Part shown: one piece after another, positions 44,438 to 51,670 of the stretch
Layout of the letters: the number at the start of each line of letters is the position of its first letter
How positions within the stretch are numbered: the first letter of the stretch is position 1
NCBI GenBank assembly: GCA_041645435.1
Contig: JBAZQB010000001.1
Coordinates: 310,001-374,000 of the forward strand
Length of the DNA stretch: 64,000 nucleotides
Direction of reading: 5' to 3'
From: Methanoregula sp.
GTDB lineage: Archaea; Halobacteriota; Methanomicrobia; Methanomicrobiales; Methanospirillaceae
The notes under the pieces: generated by a model
Seen by the model: only the letters and a program-made list of their open reading frames with translations
What the model was told of the DNA's origin: nothing
The model's database searches: none
Program-made: the position numbers and the translations under genes

Positions 44438-45106
44438 TCATCGGGGCCGGTAGATGTCATAGTATCTCCGGGGAGCTTCAAGACTGATATAATAGCGGTC
44501 AATATACGCAGTACTGATTATCATGTAAAGATCAGTATTGGATGTCTGGATTAAGCGGTATGAAGTACCCCGGTTTAGAATTTCCTCTCCTTCAATGAGA
44601 GTACCATTTGCAGCATAACAAAGCGCCATACGGAACCTGCCATACTGCGGAGTTGTATTTGCTATAACGGTGGTATTGAGTATCCACACGGGATAAGGAA
44701 CAGAGAATGTCTGCGTCAGGCCGCCCCGTTTTTCGTCCACAAATGCAAATGGAACCATCTCCTGGCTTCGCGAGATAATATCCGATCCCCCGAATGTTTC
44801 CATGTTTTCGGGAAGTTTAAAAACCGGATAGAGAAAGGGTTTGTCGGAATAGAAGATCTGATACGGAGGTGCATCAGCAGGTATTGGTGTGGGTGTCAGT
44901 TGGAGATGGGTCGGGGATACCGTTGTCTGGTAGGTGACCGTTGGAATCGGGATCAGAGTGGGGGAAGGGGTGGTTTTGTCACCCGCACTCTTGATGGAAG
45001 CCAGGTACTGGGGGTTTGCGACTACCGCTATTACCAGCACGATGAGAAGGCCCCCGGCAAGAGTAAGAATATCGCCTTTTTCCACACAAAGTACTGGGTG
45101 ATGCAC
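44438..45106 (-). CDS. Membrane-anchored extracytoplasmic protein, unknown function
   Basis: 222 residues from GTG 45106; an in-frame GTG at 45085 would place the membrane helix closer to the N-terminus and is a good alternative. One hydrophobic helix (LTLAGGLLIVLVIAVVA), a Pro/Thr-rich linker (TTPSPTLIPIPTVTYQ and on to about residue 75), then a beta-rich domain with several NTT/NGT sequons (ILNTTVIANTTPQ, AANGTLIEG) suited to N-glycosylation. This is the layout of methanogen cell-surface proteins with a signal anchor. No enzymatic motif. I do not recognise the domain. Confidence 0.7.
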   Translation of the reverse strand: MHHPVLCVEKGDILTLAGGLLIVLVIAVVANPQYLASIKSAGDKTTPSPTLIPIPTVTYQTTVSPTHLQLTPTPIPADAPPYQIFYSDKPFLYPVFKLPENMETFGGSDIISRSQEMVPFAFVDEKRGGLTQTFSVPYPVWILNTTVIANTTPQYGRFRMALCYAANGTLIEGEEILNRGTSYRLIQTSNTDLYMIISTAYIDRYYISLEAPRRYYDIYRPR

Positions 45107-45133
45107 TATAAAAATTATGGCGATGTTTGCCTG

Positions 45134-45165
45134 AAAAAAACACCGTTCCGGATACCCGGAACGGT
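45134..45165 (-). terminator. Strong hairpin with T7 on the minus strand
   Basis: ACCGTTCCGG (45142-45151) and CCGGAACGGT (45156-45165) form a perfect 10-bp stem with a 4-nt loop. On the minus strand it is followed at once by G and seven T. It lies about 30-60 nt upstream of the minus-strand gene start at 45106. It could end cheR transcripts that read through the small plus-strand gene, or attenuate the downstream gene. Confidence 0.6.
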
Positions 45166-45243
45166 TTACGCGATAATTTGAGCAATTGTGAGTCCACTAA
45201 CAGGAAATCCACAGATATTTTTTATGCCTTCGGTGAGTAAGTG

Positions 45244-45510
45244 ATGTATATGGAGCTTCCAGGACTTCAGACGTGGGTAGTTTTCTATCTCATCTCGTTT
45301 GTCGTTCTCCTCTGGGCTGCGTTTCTGTCTGCACAGGGAATAATGCTCTGGGTGAGCCTCATGCTCGTCATTCTCATCATCGGAGTCAATTTCTATGTGG
45401 TGTTTACCCAGATTAAGCTGCACGCATCCCGAAAACAGATGCAACACGATCTGACAAAAGATTTTGCCCGTGGTGATGAACTGGAAATTGATGATCGGCA
45501 AAAACATTAA
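45244..45510 (+). CDS. Small membrane protein, two helices
   Basis: 88 residues from ATG 45244, with GGTGAG 6 nt upstream. Two hydrophobic segments (WVVFYLISFVVLLWAAFLSA and MLWVSLMLVILIIGVNFYVVF) precede a charged C-terminal tail (KLHASRKQMQHDLTKDFARGDELEIDD). Function unknown. It is convergent with cheR, and the two stop regions overlap by 4 nt. It is the only plus-strand gene here and looks genuine from its clean hydrophobic pattern. Confidence 0.65.
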   Translation: MYMELPGLQTWVVFYLISFVVLLWAAFLSAQGIMLWVSLMLVILIIGVNFYVVFTQIKLHASRKQMQHDLTKDFARGDELEIDDRQKH

Positions 45511-46337
45511 CCCGTTTTTGGGACTGTAAGTTTTTCCTTTTTAATAAAAATTTTCTGGGCTGTGTTCTTTGGTGCAAAAAGATCCTCGACCTGACGCCCA
45601 AGATATTCAGTTTTACCCATGACATAATAGCCATCGGCGATGAGCGCTGAATGGAAAGTACGCGCAAGATCATCTTTCTGTTTTTCTGTAAAGTAGATCG
45701 TGACATTGCGGCAGGTAATAAGATCAACATATCGTGCCGGGGGAACTCCGCTCATGAGATCATGTGGCCGGAACCGTATCAGGTCTTTTAAGTGCTGTTT
45801 GGCTTCGTACGTGCCATCCGGCCTTTTGGTAAAATGGCGCTGGATCTGTGCGGTGCTCAGTTTTGAGATAGCTTTTTCTTCAAAAATTCCTGCCTTTGCC
45901 TTTCCCAGCACCACTTCATCAATATCGGTTGCAATAATATGACCGGACCAGTCCTTATGACTGGCAAGTATGTCATGAAGAATAATTGCCAGAGAATACG
46001 GTTCTTCCCCCGTTGAACTACCGGCACACCAGATAGAAATACGTTTCCTCTGCTGGAAGAGTGCCGGAAGAACCGTATTTTTAATCTCATCAAAAACCTC
46101 CTTGTCACGGAAAAATTCGGTCACGTTGATGGTGAGTGCATTTCGTAAAGGTTCGTTTTCCGCAGGATGTGCTTTGAGATACCTGAGATAATCCGCATAT
46201 GTTGTAGAATTCGTTGAACGCATACGGGACAAAAAACGTCTTTTGATATAATCCTCTTTGTAATTTGAACACTGGATTTTTAACAGCTGCTCGACATGAC
46301 GTTTTAAAAGGTTGAATTCAGTCGCAGACTCTTCCAT
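45507..46337 (-). CDS. cheR: CheR-type MCP methyltransferase
   Basis: A 276-residue SAM-dependent methyltransferase. The N-terminal helical domain (KRHVEQLLKIQCSNYKEDYIKRRFLSRM) is followed by NALTINVTEFFRD, the SAM loop ISIWCAGSSTGEEPYSLAI, IIATDIDEVVLGKAKAG and DLITCRNVTIYF, all standard CheR. It methylates glutamates on chemoreceptors for adaptation. Usual CheR has a CRNVxIYF motif, as here. It follows cheW by 21 nt. No cheA, cheB, cheC, cheD or cheY is in the window, so the core pathway lies elsewhere. Confidence 0.93.
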   Translation of the reverse strand: MEESATEFNLLKRHVEQLLKIQCSNYKEDYIKRRFLSRMRSTNSTTYADYLRYLKAHPAENEPLRNALTINVTEFFRDKEVFDEIKNTVLPALFQQRKRISIWCAGSSTGEEPYSLAIILHDILASHKDWSGHIIATDIDEVVLGKAKAGIFEEKAISKLSTAQIQRHFTKRPDGTYEAKQHLKDLIRFRPHDLMSGVPPARYVDLITCRNVTIYFTEKQKDDLARTFHSALIADGYYVMGKTEYLGRQVEDLFAPKNTAQKIFIKKEKLTVPKTG

Positions 46338-46358
46338 AAATGTATTTCCCCGATGCTA

Positions 46359-46829
46359 TTACGTATTTTCTATATCCTTAAACATCTTCTGTATGTCAAG
46401 CCAGATTATTAATCCCCGCTCCTCTTTCTCTTCATTCTCTGTGCCGGTAGTGATGATACCCTTGATATATTTTGATTCATTGCCTGCGATTCCGTCAGTC
46501 ATGCAATCAACCTGGGCTTCAGAGATTTCGGTTACACTGCTCACATTATCGACAATCACACCAACATTGTTGCCATTTGCTGCATCTGCCATGAATACAA
46601 TGATCTTCTGTGATTTTGTTATCGGCCGGTTGGGTAACTTGAGGAATGAGTTAAGATTCAGAATATTAACGATCTCTCCGCGCAGGTTGATAACCCCGGT
46701 AATGTGTTCGGGTGCACGGGGAATAACGGTGATTGGTGTCATCTCGACAATCTCACGGACGGGTGTAATATCAAGCGCATAGTGCTCTTTACCCAACGTA
46801 AATTCCAAAATTTCTCCAGCATCTGCCAT
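46359..46829 (-). CDS. cheW: CheW-like coupling protein (with cheR)
   Basis: A 156-residue single CheW domain. ILEFTLGKEHYALDITPVREIVEM is the first strand set, PEHITGVINLRGEIVNILNL the conserved NLRG core, and VGVIVDNVSSVTEI the third block. It links chemoreceptors to CheA. Without the long N-terminal tails of the other three CheWs in this window, but it keeps their extended C-terminal region (KYIKGIITTGTENEEKEERGLIIWLDIQKM). ATG with AGGAGAG upstream. First gene of a two-gene unit with cheR. Confidence 0.92.
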   Translation of the reverse strand: MADAGEILEFTLGKEHYALDITPVREIVEMTPITVIPRAPEHITGVINLRGEIVNILNLNSFLKLPNRPITKSQKIIVFMADAANGNNVGVIVDNVSSVTEISEAQVDCMTDGIAGNESKYIKGIITTGTENEEKEERGLIIWLDIQKMFKDIENT

Positions 46830-46921
46830 TATATGCTCTCCTGAACACCTGTGGTATTCTCCTGTCTGCCTGAATTAATGAGTACTCCATTCCTTTTACA
46901 CATCTGCTCACCATCCTTCCA

Positions 46922-48580
46922 TCATCGGTACAATCCTTCCGGCACGAGGATTTCAAACCGTGCTCCCCTGCCGGCTTCCCCGGTCTCTTTAATCGTAAGA
47001 TTGGTTATCGCGAGCACTTCCCGGGAGAAAAACAATCCATAGCTGATGCGCCCCCTTCGGGTATGCTCAAAGACCAACTCCTTTTCATCAGCGGGTATGC
47101 CGATACCGTCGTCTTCATAGACCAGGATCAGATCCCTGCCCTGTTGTTTTGAAAAGAACCTGATTATCGTTGTTTTGACGCCATGTTCAAGAGTATTTTC
47201 AATCAGGTTTGCAAATACGCGTTCAATTAAATTATCGGCAAAGATCTCAATTTTTTTAATATCTACGGAAACTGAAATTTTTCCGAGAGGGACCGATGCT
47301 ACTGCAGCATGGAACCGTTCCGCGATATCCTTCCACTGGGGCGGGCGTATACCAATATTCTGGTAGTCCCGGGTAAAATTTATCTGGTGTTGTATGGAGG
47401 CGATAATTACTTCCTGCTGCTCAAAGAAGTGGAGAAGTTTTTCATCCCGTGTCTCATTTTTTGCCAGATCGAGAGATAACCGCATCTTTGTGATGCCATT
47501 GAGAATATCATGCCGTGTTATGCTGGTAAGGAGGATGATCTGCTTGTTTGCATGGCGAAGCGCATCTTCCATGCGTTTGCGTTCATGAATATCAGCAATG
47601 ACCCCGTGGAATCCGGTACCCGTCTCTTTTCCCGGCAGGGTCTTTCCCGATACCTGGACCCAGCGGTTTGACAGGTTTTTTGTCCGGAACCGGAATTCAA
47701 ATGGTTCAAAGATTCCATGGCGGTTCCGTTCAAGACCTTTTTCGAACGGTACAATATCATCATTATAAACAAATTCCTGCATTGGATGCCCAAGAAACGC
47801 GGAGTGGTCGTTTCCAGACAGGTTCTTTATTGCCGGGCTGATGTAAGTGATTATATCCTGATCATTAAGCGTGAATATGACCTCAGTGATATTCTCAACA
47901 AGTGCCCGGTATTTTGCTTCTGATTCGATGAGTGCTCTTTCGATCTTCCGGTGTTCGGAGATCCTGCGTTCAAATTCTACGTTTTCTGGAATCTTGCCGG
48001 TAACGGTATCTTCCTTACGACTGGATTCCTGGAATGATTCCGGCACATGGGGTATCTGTTCGAATATGATACCGAGTCCCTGTTCCCCGTGGTCCAAAAC
48101 AAGGGGAATCATTTTCATACGGAAATGTTGTGCCTGGTCCTGTATCATGAACTGAACGACATGTACCTGTTCATGCCCTTCACGCGCTTTCTGCAGGTGA
48201 TTCATTCCTGATTCGGTAAGCATCACTGCGAGCGGGGATTTATCGATCTGCATCCCAACAAGATCATCACGTTTCAGGGAGAGCAGGGCCAATACGGGAT
48301 CGTTGACCTGCTGGATCAGGAGGTTATTATCCAGAATAATGATGCCGTCCTGCCAGAGATTCAGGAAATGGGAGAGCGGGATCCGGGGCGACAAGGTAAA
48401 GATTTTTGCAGGCCCGAGATTGCGTTTCTCAATTTTCCCCGAAGCTATCAGAAAGTTAAGGTACTTTGCTGCAGTGGTCCGGTTTATGGAAAGCTGGCGG
48501 GATACCTGTTCAATAGTCAGTCCTGCTGGATTTTCCGCAAGCAATTGAGTAATCCGGTTAATTTCCTCCTCACGCACCAC
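46922..48580 (-). CDS. Histidine kinase with N-terminal winged helix and two PAS domains
   Basis: 552 residues; starts at GTG 48580 or GTG 48577, with no clear ribosome-binding site. Residues 1-65 are a helix-turn-helix (GLTIEQVSRQLSINRTTAAKYLNFLIASGKIEKR). PAS1 lies at about 70-180 and PAS2 at about 220-335 (ALVENITEVIFTLNDQDIITYISPAI, ending FHGVIADIHERKRMEDAL). The kinase part has the H-box ITRHDILNGI typical of methanogen kinases, an N-box FANLIENTLEHG and the ATP-lid DDGIGIPADEKELVF. A DNA-binding domain on a cytosolic kinase suggests that it could regulate genes directly. Divergent from the MCP cluster. Confidence 0.85.
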   Translation of the reverse strand: MVREEEINRITQLLAENPAGLTIEQVSRQLSINRTTAAKYLNFLIASGKIEKRNLGPAKIFTLSPRIPLSHFLNLWQDGIIILDNNLLIQQVNDPVLALLSLKRDDLVGMQIDKSPLAVMLTESGMNHLQKAREGHEQVHVVQFMIQDQAQHFRMKMIPLVLDHGEQGLGIIFEQIPHVPESFQESSRKEDTVTGKIPENVEFERRISEHRKIERALIESEAKYRALVENITEVIFTLNDQDIITYISPAIKNLSGNDHSAFLGHPMQEFVYNDDIVPFEKGLERNRHGIFEPFEFRFRTKNLSNRWVQVSGKTLPGKETGTGFHGVIADIHERKRMEDALRHANKQIILLTSITRHDILNGITKMRLSLDLAKNETRDEKLLHFFEQQEVIIASIQHQINFTRDYQNIGIRPPQWKDIAERFHAAVASVPLGKISVSVDIKKIEIFADNLIERVFANLIENTLEHGVKTTIIRFFSKQQGRDLILVYEDDGIGIPADEKELVFEHTRRGRISYGLFFSREVLAITNLTIKETGEAGRGARFEILVPEGLYR

Positions 48581-48699
48581 AGTATCTACATCCTGAATAA
48601 TTGAATTAGTGTATTCATAGCAGTTCTGCCAACCCGTAAGTATTCATCATTATTGCTCAACAGTATTAAACATTGCTTTTGATGAGCAAAAGCCCAACA

Positions 48700-48707
48700 T
48701 TTATATA
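48700..48707 (+). promoter_or_regulatory. TATA box of the MCP-CheW cluster
   Basis: A perfect TTTATATA in the 298-bp divergent region. It predicts a start of transcription near 48730 and a leader of about 150 nt before the ATG at 48879, long for an archaeon and strongly structured (see 48772-48840). Confidence 0.65.
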
Positions 48708-48771
48708 CAATCGGTGACGAACGTCTATGTTACCCTTGACTCTATGATGAGCACAAGTGATGATGATTAAT

Positions 48772-48840
48772 GGGGGTGCTCTCCACAGACACAGGGAGCA
48801 CGTGATGGTGACCCCCGATAACCGGGGTAAGCAGGAGCAC
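48772..48840 (+). promoter_or_regulatory. Structured 5' leader with competing stems upstream of MCP 1
   Basis: GGGGGT (48772-48777) can pair with ACCCCC (48811-48816), enclosing GTGCTC (48777-48782) paired with GAGCAC (48796-48801). Alternatively ACCCC (48811-48815) pairs with GGGGT (48824-48828), and a second GAGCAC (48835-48840) is free for GTGCTC. The two folds exclude one another and end about 38 nt before the MCP start. No known riboswitch consensus was recognised. Confidence 0.35.
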
Positions 48841-48878
48841 CAAACCTAAAATGAAAAATCAGAGATGGGTGAGTGAGT

Positions 48879-50987
48879 ATGAGTTTCATCGATGATATTC
48901 CAATGAGTAAGAAGCTGATGGGCGGATTCAGTGTTGTCCTGCTCATTCTTGTTGCGGTTGCTGCCATCGGGTACGTGAATCTGCAGGATTCAGCAGCCCG
49001 CCAGAATGCATTATATGAAAAAATGCAAGGTGCAGAGAACCTTGCACTGACCAATGCCGCACTGGAAAAGATGCGGGGAGATATCTACCGGTACATTGCG
49101 GTTCCCGCTGATCGCCCGGCAACAAGTACTTCACTGGCCGCACAGGTTGGAATTATCAATGATAATATGAAGGAGTTCCGCACACGACCGCTCTCTGCTG
49201 AGGACAAGGCCACTCTGGACAAGTTTGACGAGGCATGGGGCAGGATGCAGGTAACCTACAAGAAACTCGAGACCGATACCGATGCCGGTGACACAAAAGC
49301 GGTGGATGCGGGTCTCGCTGCAGGGAGCCCGGCCGTTACCGCCCGTAGTGACTGTCTCGCGGCTGTCAAGACACTGGTTACCAGCTCGTTTACGACTGCC
49401 GAGAACTTAAACAAGGCCACCGCCGCTGCCGCCGCATCAGCGTCCCTGATGATGATCATTGCAACTATTGTTGCGGTCATTGCCGGACTGGGTATTGCAC
49501 TGTACATTGCAAGGAGTATTACCGTCCCCCTTGTTGAGGTAGTAAACAATCTCAAGGAACTCAAGAAGGGACACCTCAATTCAAGACTCCATATCGAGCG
49601 CAAGGATGAGATTGGGGAGATGGCAAGAACCCTGAACTCCTATGATGACTGCATGCAGAAATGGATCATCGGCACGTTAAAGAAAATTGCCGAAGGTGAT
49701 CTGTCAACAGACCTGAAAGCAGCAGATGTTAGTGATGAGACGATTACTGCACTCAATACCACAACCCATGCAATCCGCGATATGGTGACCGAAGCCAACA
49801 AGCTCTCGATAGCTGCTGTAGAGGGAAAACTCTCCGTCCGTGGGGATGCCACGAAATTCAAGGGAGGATACTGGGAGATCATTGCCGGTATCAACAAGAC
49901 CCTTGACTCGGTAGTTGTCCCGCTGAATGAGGCAATGAGGGTTTCTGATGAATATGCAAAAGGGAACTTCACCGCACGGATTGACGAGAAAATCAAGGTA
50001 AAAGGGGATTTCATTAAATTCAAGAACTCTCTCGATAACATCGGTATCGAGGTCTCGAAATCACTCTCGGTCATCAACCATTCGGTTGGAGACCTTGCTG
50101 CAAGCGCTGAAGAGGCCAACGCCAGTGTCGAGGAAGTCTCTGCCGGATCAGCACAGGTTGCAAAGAATGCAAGCGGGGTCAGCGTCAATGCTGAGAAGGC
50201 CACGCAGGGAATCGAGCAGGTGCAGAAGGCCATGGAAGATCTCTCCCGCACTATCCAGGATGTGGCAACCAAATCTGAAGCAGTAGCAAAGATCGTGCAG
50301 GACACGACAAACTTTAGCAAGGAAGGCATGGAACTGGCCCAGAAGACCGAACAGGGTATGCAGGGCATTACCAAATCGTCCAATGACGTGAACCAGATCA
50401 TCGGTGAGATCAAAGGCCAGATGGATAAGATCAGCGAGATCGTCAACCTCATCACCGATCTTGCAAACCAGACGAACCTGCTTGCCCTCAATGCCGCGAT
50501 CGAAGCAGCCCGTGCCGGTGATGCAGGACGGGGGTTTGCCGTAGTGGCAACGGAAGTCAAATCCCTTGCCGTTGAATCCCGGGCATCCGCAGAACGCATC
50601 GCTGAGATGATCGATAATCTCCAGAAACAGACGTTAAATGCAGTCGATGCGGTCACCTCCGCAAATAACGGGGTCCGGGAAGGCAGTGAAGCCCTGCACG
50701 AAACACTTTCCAGTTTCAGTAAGATCGTCTCGTCGATCGACAAGATCAGCCAGAATGTCAGCGACGTGGCTGCGGCAGCTGAAGAGCAGGCGGCATCGGT
50801 TGAGGAAGTAACGGCCAGTGTCAATGAAGTGGGCGGGCTCATGCAGAACACTACGAGAGAGGCAACTGACGCGGCTGCGGCAAGCGAAGAGTCCAGCGCT
50901 GCTATTGACCAGATCACTAAAGTGGTGGCTAATGTCAACACCATTGTCGACAAGGTGACAAAAGAAGTCTCGCGGTTCAGGGTCTGA
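48879..50987 (+). CDS. Methyl-accepting chemotaxis protein 1 (four-helix-type sensor)
   Basis: 702 residues from ATG 48879. TM1 is at about residues 12-32; an extracytoplasmic, mainly helical region of about 150 residues (DSAARQNALYEKMQGAENL and on) resembles a four-helix-bundle MCP sensor; TM2 lies at about 188-212. HAMP follows (RSITVPLVEVVNNLKELKKGHL), then HAMP-like repeats (KLSIAAVEGKLSVRGDATKF, RVSDEYAKGNFTARI). The signalling coiled coil has the invariant tip EIVNLITDLANQTNLLALNAAIEAARAGDAGRGFAVVA region. No C-terminal CheR-docking pentapeptide (ends SRFRV). It is followed after 17 nt by its own cheW. Confidence 0.93.
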   Translation: MSFIDDIPMSKKLMGGFSVVLLILVAVAAIGYVNLQDSAARQNALYEKMQGAENLALTNAALEKMRGDIYRYIAVPADRPATSTSLAAQVGIINDNMKEFRTRPLSAEDKATLDKFDEAWGRMQVTYKKLETDTDAGDTKAVDAGLAAGSPAVTARSDCLAAVKTLVTSSFTTAENLNKATAAAAASASLMMIIATIVAVIAGLGIALYIARSITVPLVEVVNNLKELKKGHLNSRLHIERKDEIGEMARTLNSYDDCMQKWIIGTLKKIAEGDLSTDLKAADVSDETITALNTTTHAIRDMVTEANKLSIAAVEGKLSVRGDATKFKGGYWEIIAGINKTLDSVVVPLNEAMRVSDEYAKGNFTARIDEKIKVKGDFIKFKNSLDNIGIEVSKSLSVINHSVGDLAASAEEANASVEEVSAGSAQVAKNASGVSVNAEKATQGIEQVQKAMEDLSRTIQDVATKSEAVAKIVQDTTNFSKEGMELAQKTEQGMQGITKSSNDVNQIIGEIKGQMDKISEIVNLITDLANQTNLLALNAAIEAARAGDAGRGFAVVATEVKSLAVESRASAERIAEMIDNLQKQTLNAVDAVTSANNGVREGSEALHETLSSFSKIVSSIDKISQNVSDVAAAAEEQAASVEEVTASVNEVGGLMQNTTREATDAAAASEESSAAIDQITKVVANVNTIVDKVTKEVSRFRV

Positions 50988-51004
50988 TTACGGGGGTTTT
51001 CTTA

Positions 51005-51574
51005 ATGGCAAAAACCGCAGGTGAAAAAGAGGAGAAACACTCGCCTCCCGTATCAGCCGAATTACCAGCAGGGGAACCGGCGGAACTAAAAACCGATGGA
51101 CCCCGGAAGGGTAAACTCCAGGTAGTGGAGTTCCTGCTTGGAAAAGAGCACTATGCAGTTGATCTCTTCGATGTGCGGGAAGTGGTGGAGTACACCTCCA
51201 TCACCAAGCTCCCCAATACCCCTTCCTTCATGAAAGGGATCATTGACCTCCGTGGTGAAATCACCACGATTATCGATCTCAAGGAACGCCTCAACATTCT
51301 TGAGAAGTCAGATCTTCCCATTGAGAACAGCAGGATCATTGTTCTCGATGAGAAAATCACCAAAGCCAAGACCGGTATCCTCGTAGACGATGTCCTCGCT
51401 GTGTCCACGTTCGAACGAACCGATATTGACTCTACCTCAGCCTCCGGTGGGCGCGAAGATGCCGCTATCCTTGGAATCATCAAAAAGAAGATCAGGGAAA
51501 AGGAGCACGAACGCCACGAACTGATTATCTGGATCGATATCCGGCATCTGCTCAGGGATATTGGTGAAGAATAA
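51005..51574 (+). CDS. cheW: CheW-like coupling protein, paired with MCP 1
   Basis: A 189-residue protein. A Pro/Glu-rich disordered N-terminus of about 35 residues precedes a CheW domain (VVEFLLGKEHYAVDLFDVREVVEYTSITKLP, MKGIIDLRGEITTIIDLKERL, TGILVDDVLAVSTFE). The C-terminal part has a charged insertion (GIIKKKIREKEHERHELIIWIDI). It bridges receptor and CheA. Very similar to the CheWs at 54278 and 56675, differing mostly in the N-terminal tail, so it may be receptor-specific. Confidence 0.93.
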   Translation: MAKTAGEKEEKHSPPVSAELPAGEPAELKTDGPRKGKLQVVEFLLGKEHYAVDLFDVREVVEYTSITKLPNTPSFMKGIIDLRGEITTIIDLKERLNILEKSDLPIENSRIIVLDEKITKAKTGILVDDVLAVSTFERTDIDSTSASGGREDAAILGIIKKKIREKEHERHELIIWIDIRHLLRDIGEE

Positions 51575-51670
51575 TGTGTTTTTTTAAAAACCTGTCCAAT
51601 CATTTGACGAGGATTGTTCACATTCACCCGCAAGGAAAATTCCCTGGACACACTTTAGGAGATGTTCACA

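Noticed and set aside
45166..45507. 113-codon minus-strand frame opposite the small membrane gene
   Set aside because: Charged, low-complexity translation, and it spans the strong minus-strand hairpin. The plus-strand frame with two clean membrane helices is preferred.
49640..50953. 437-codon minus-strand open frame opposite MCP 1
   Set aside because: Antisense shadow of a highly conserved MCP. Its translation is Ser/Ala/Thr-rich and matches nothing. Similar shadows lie opposite MCP 2 and MCP 3.
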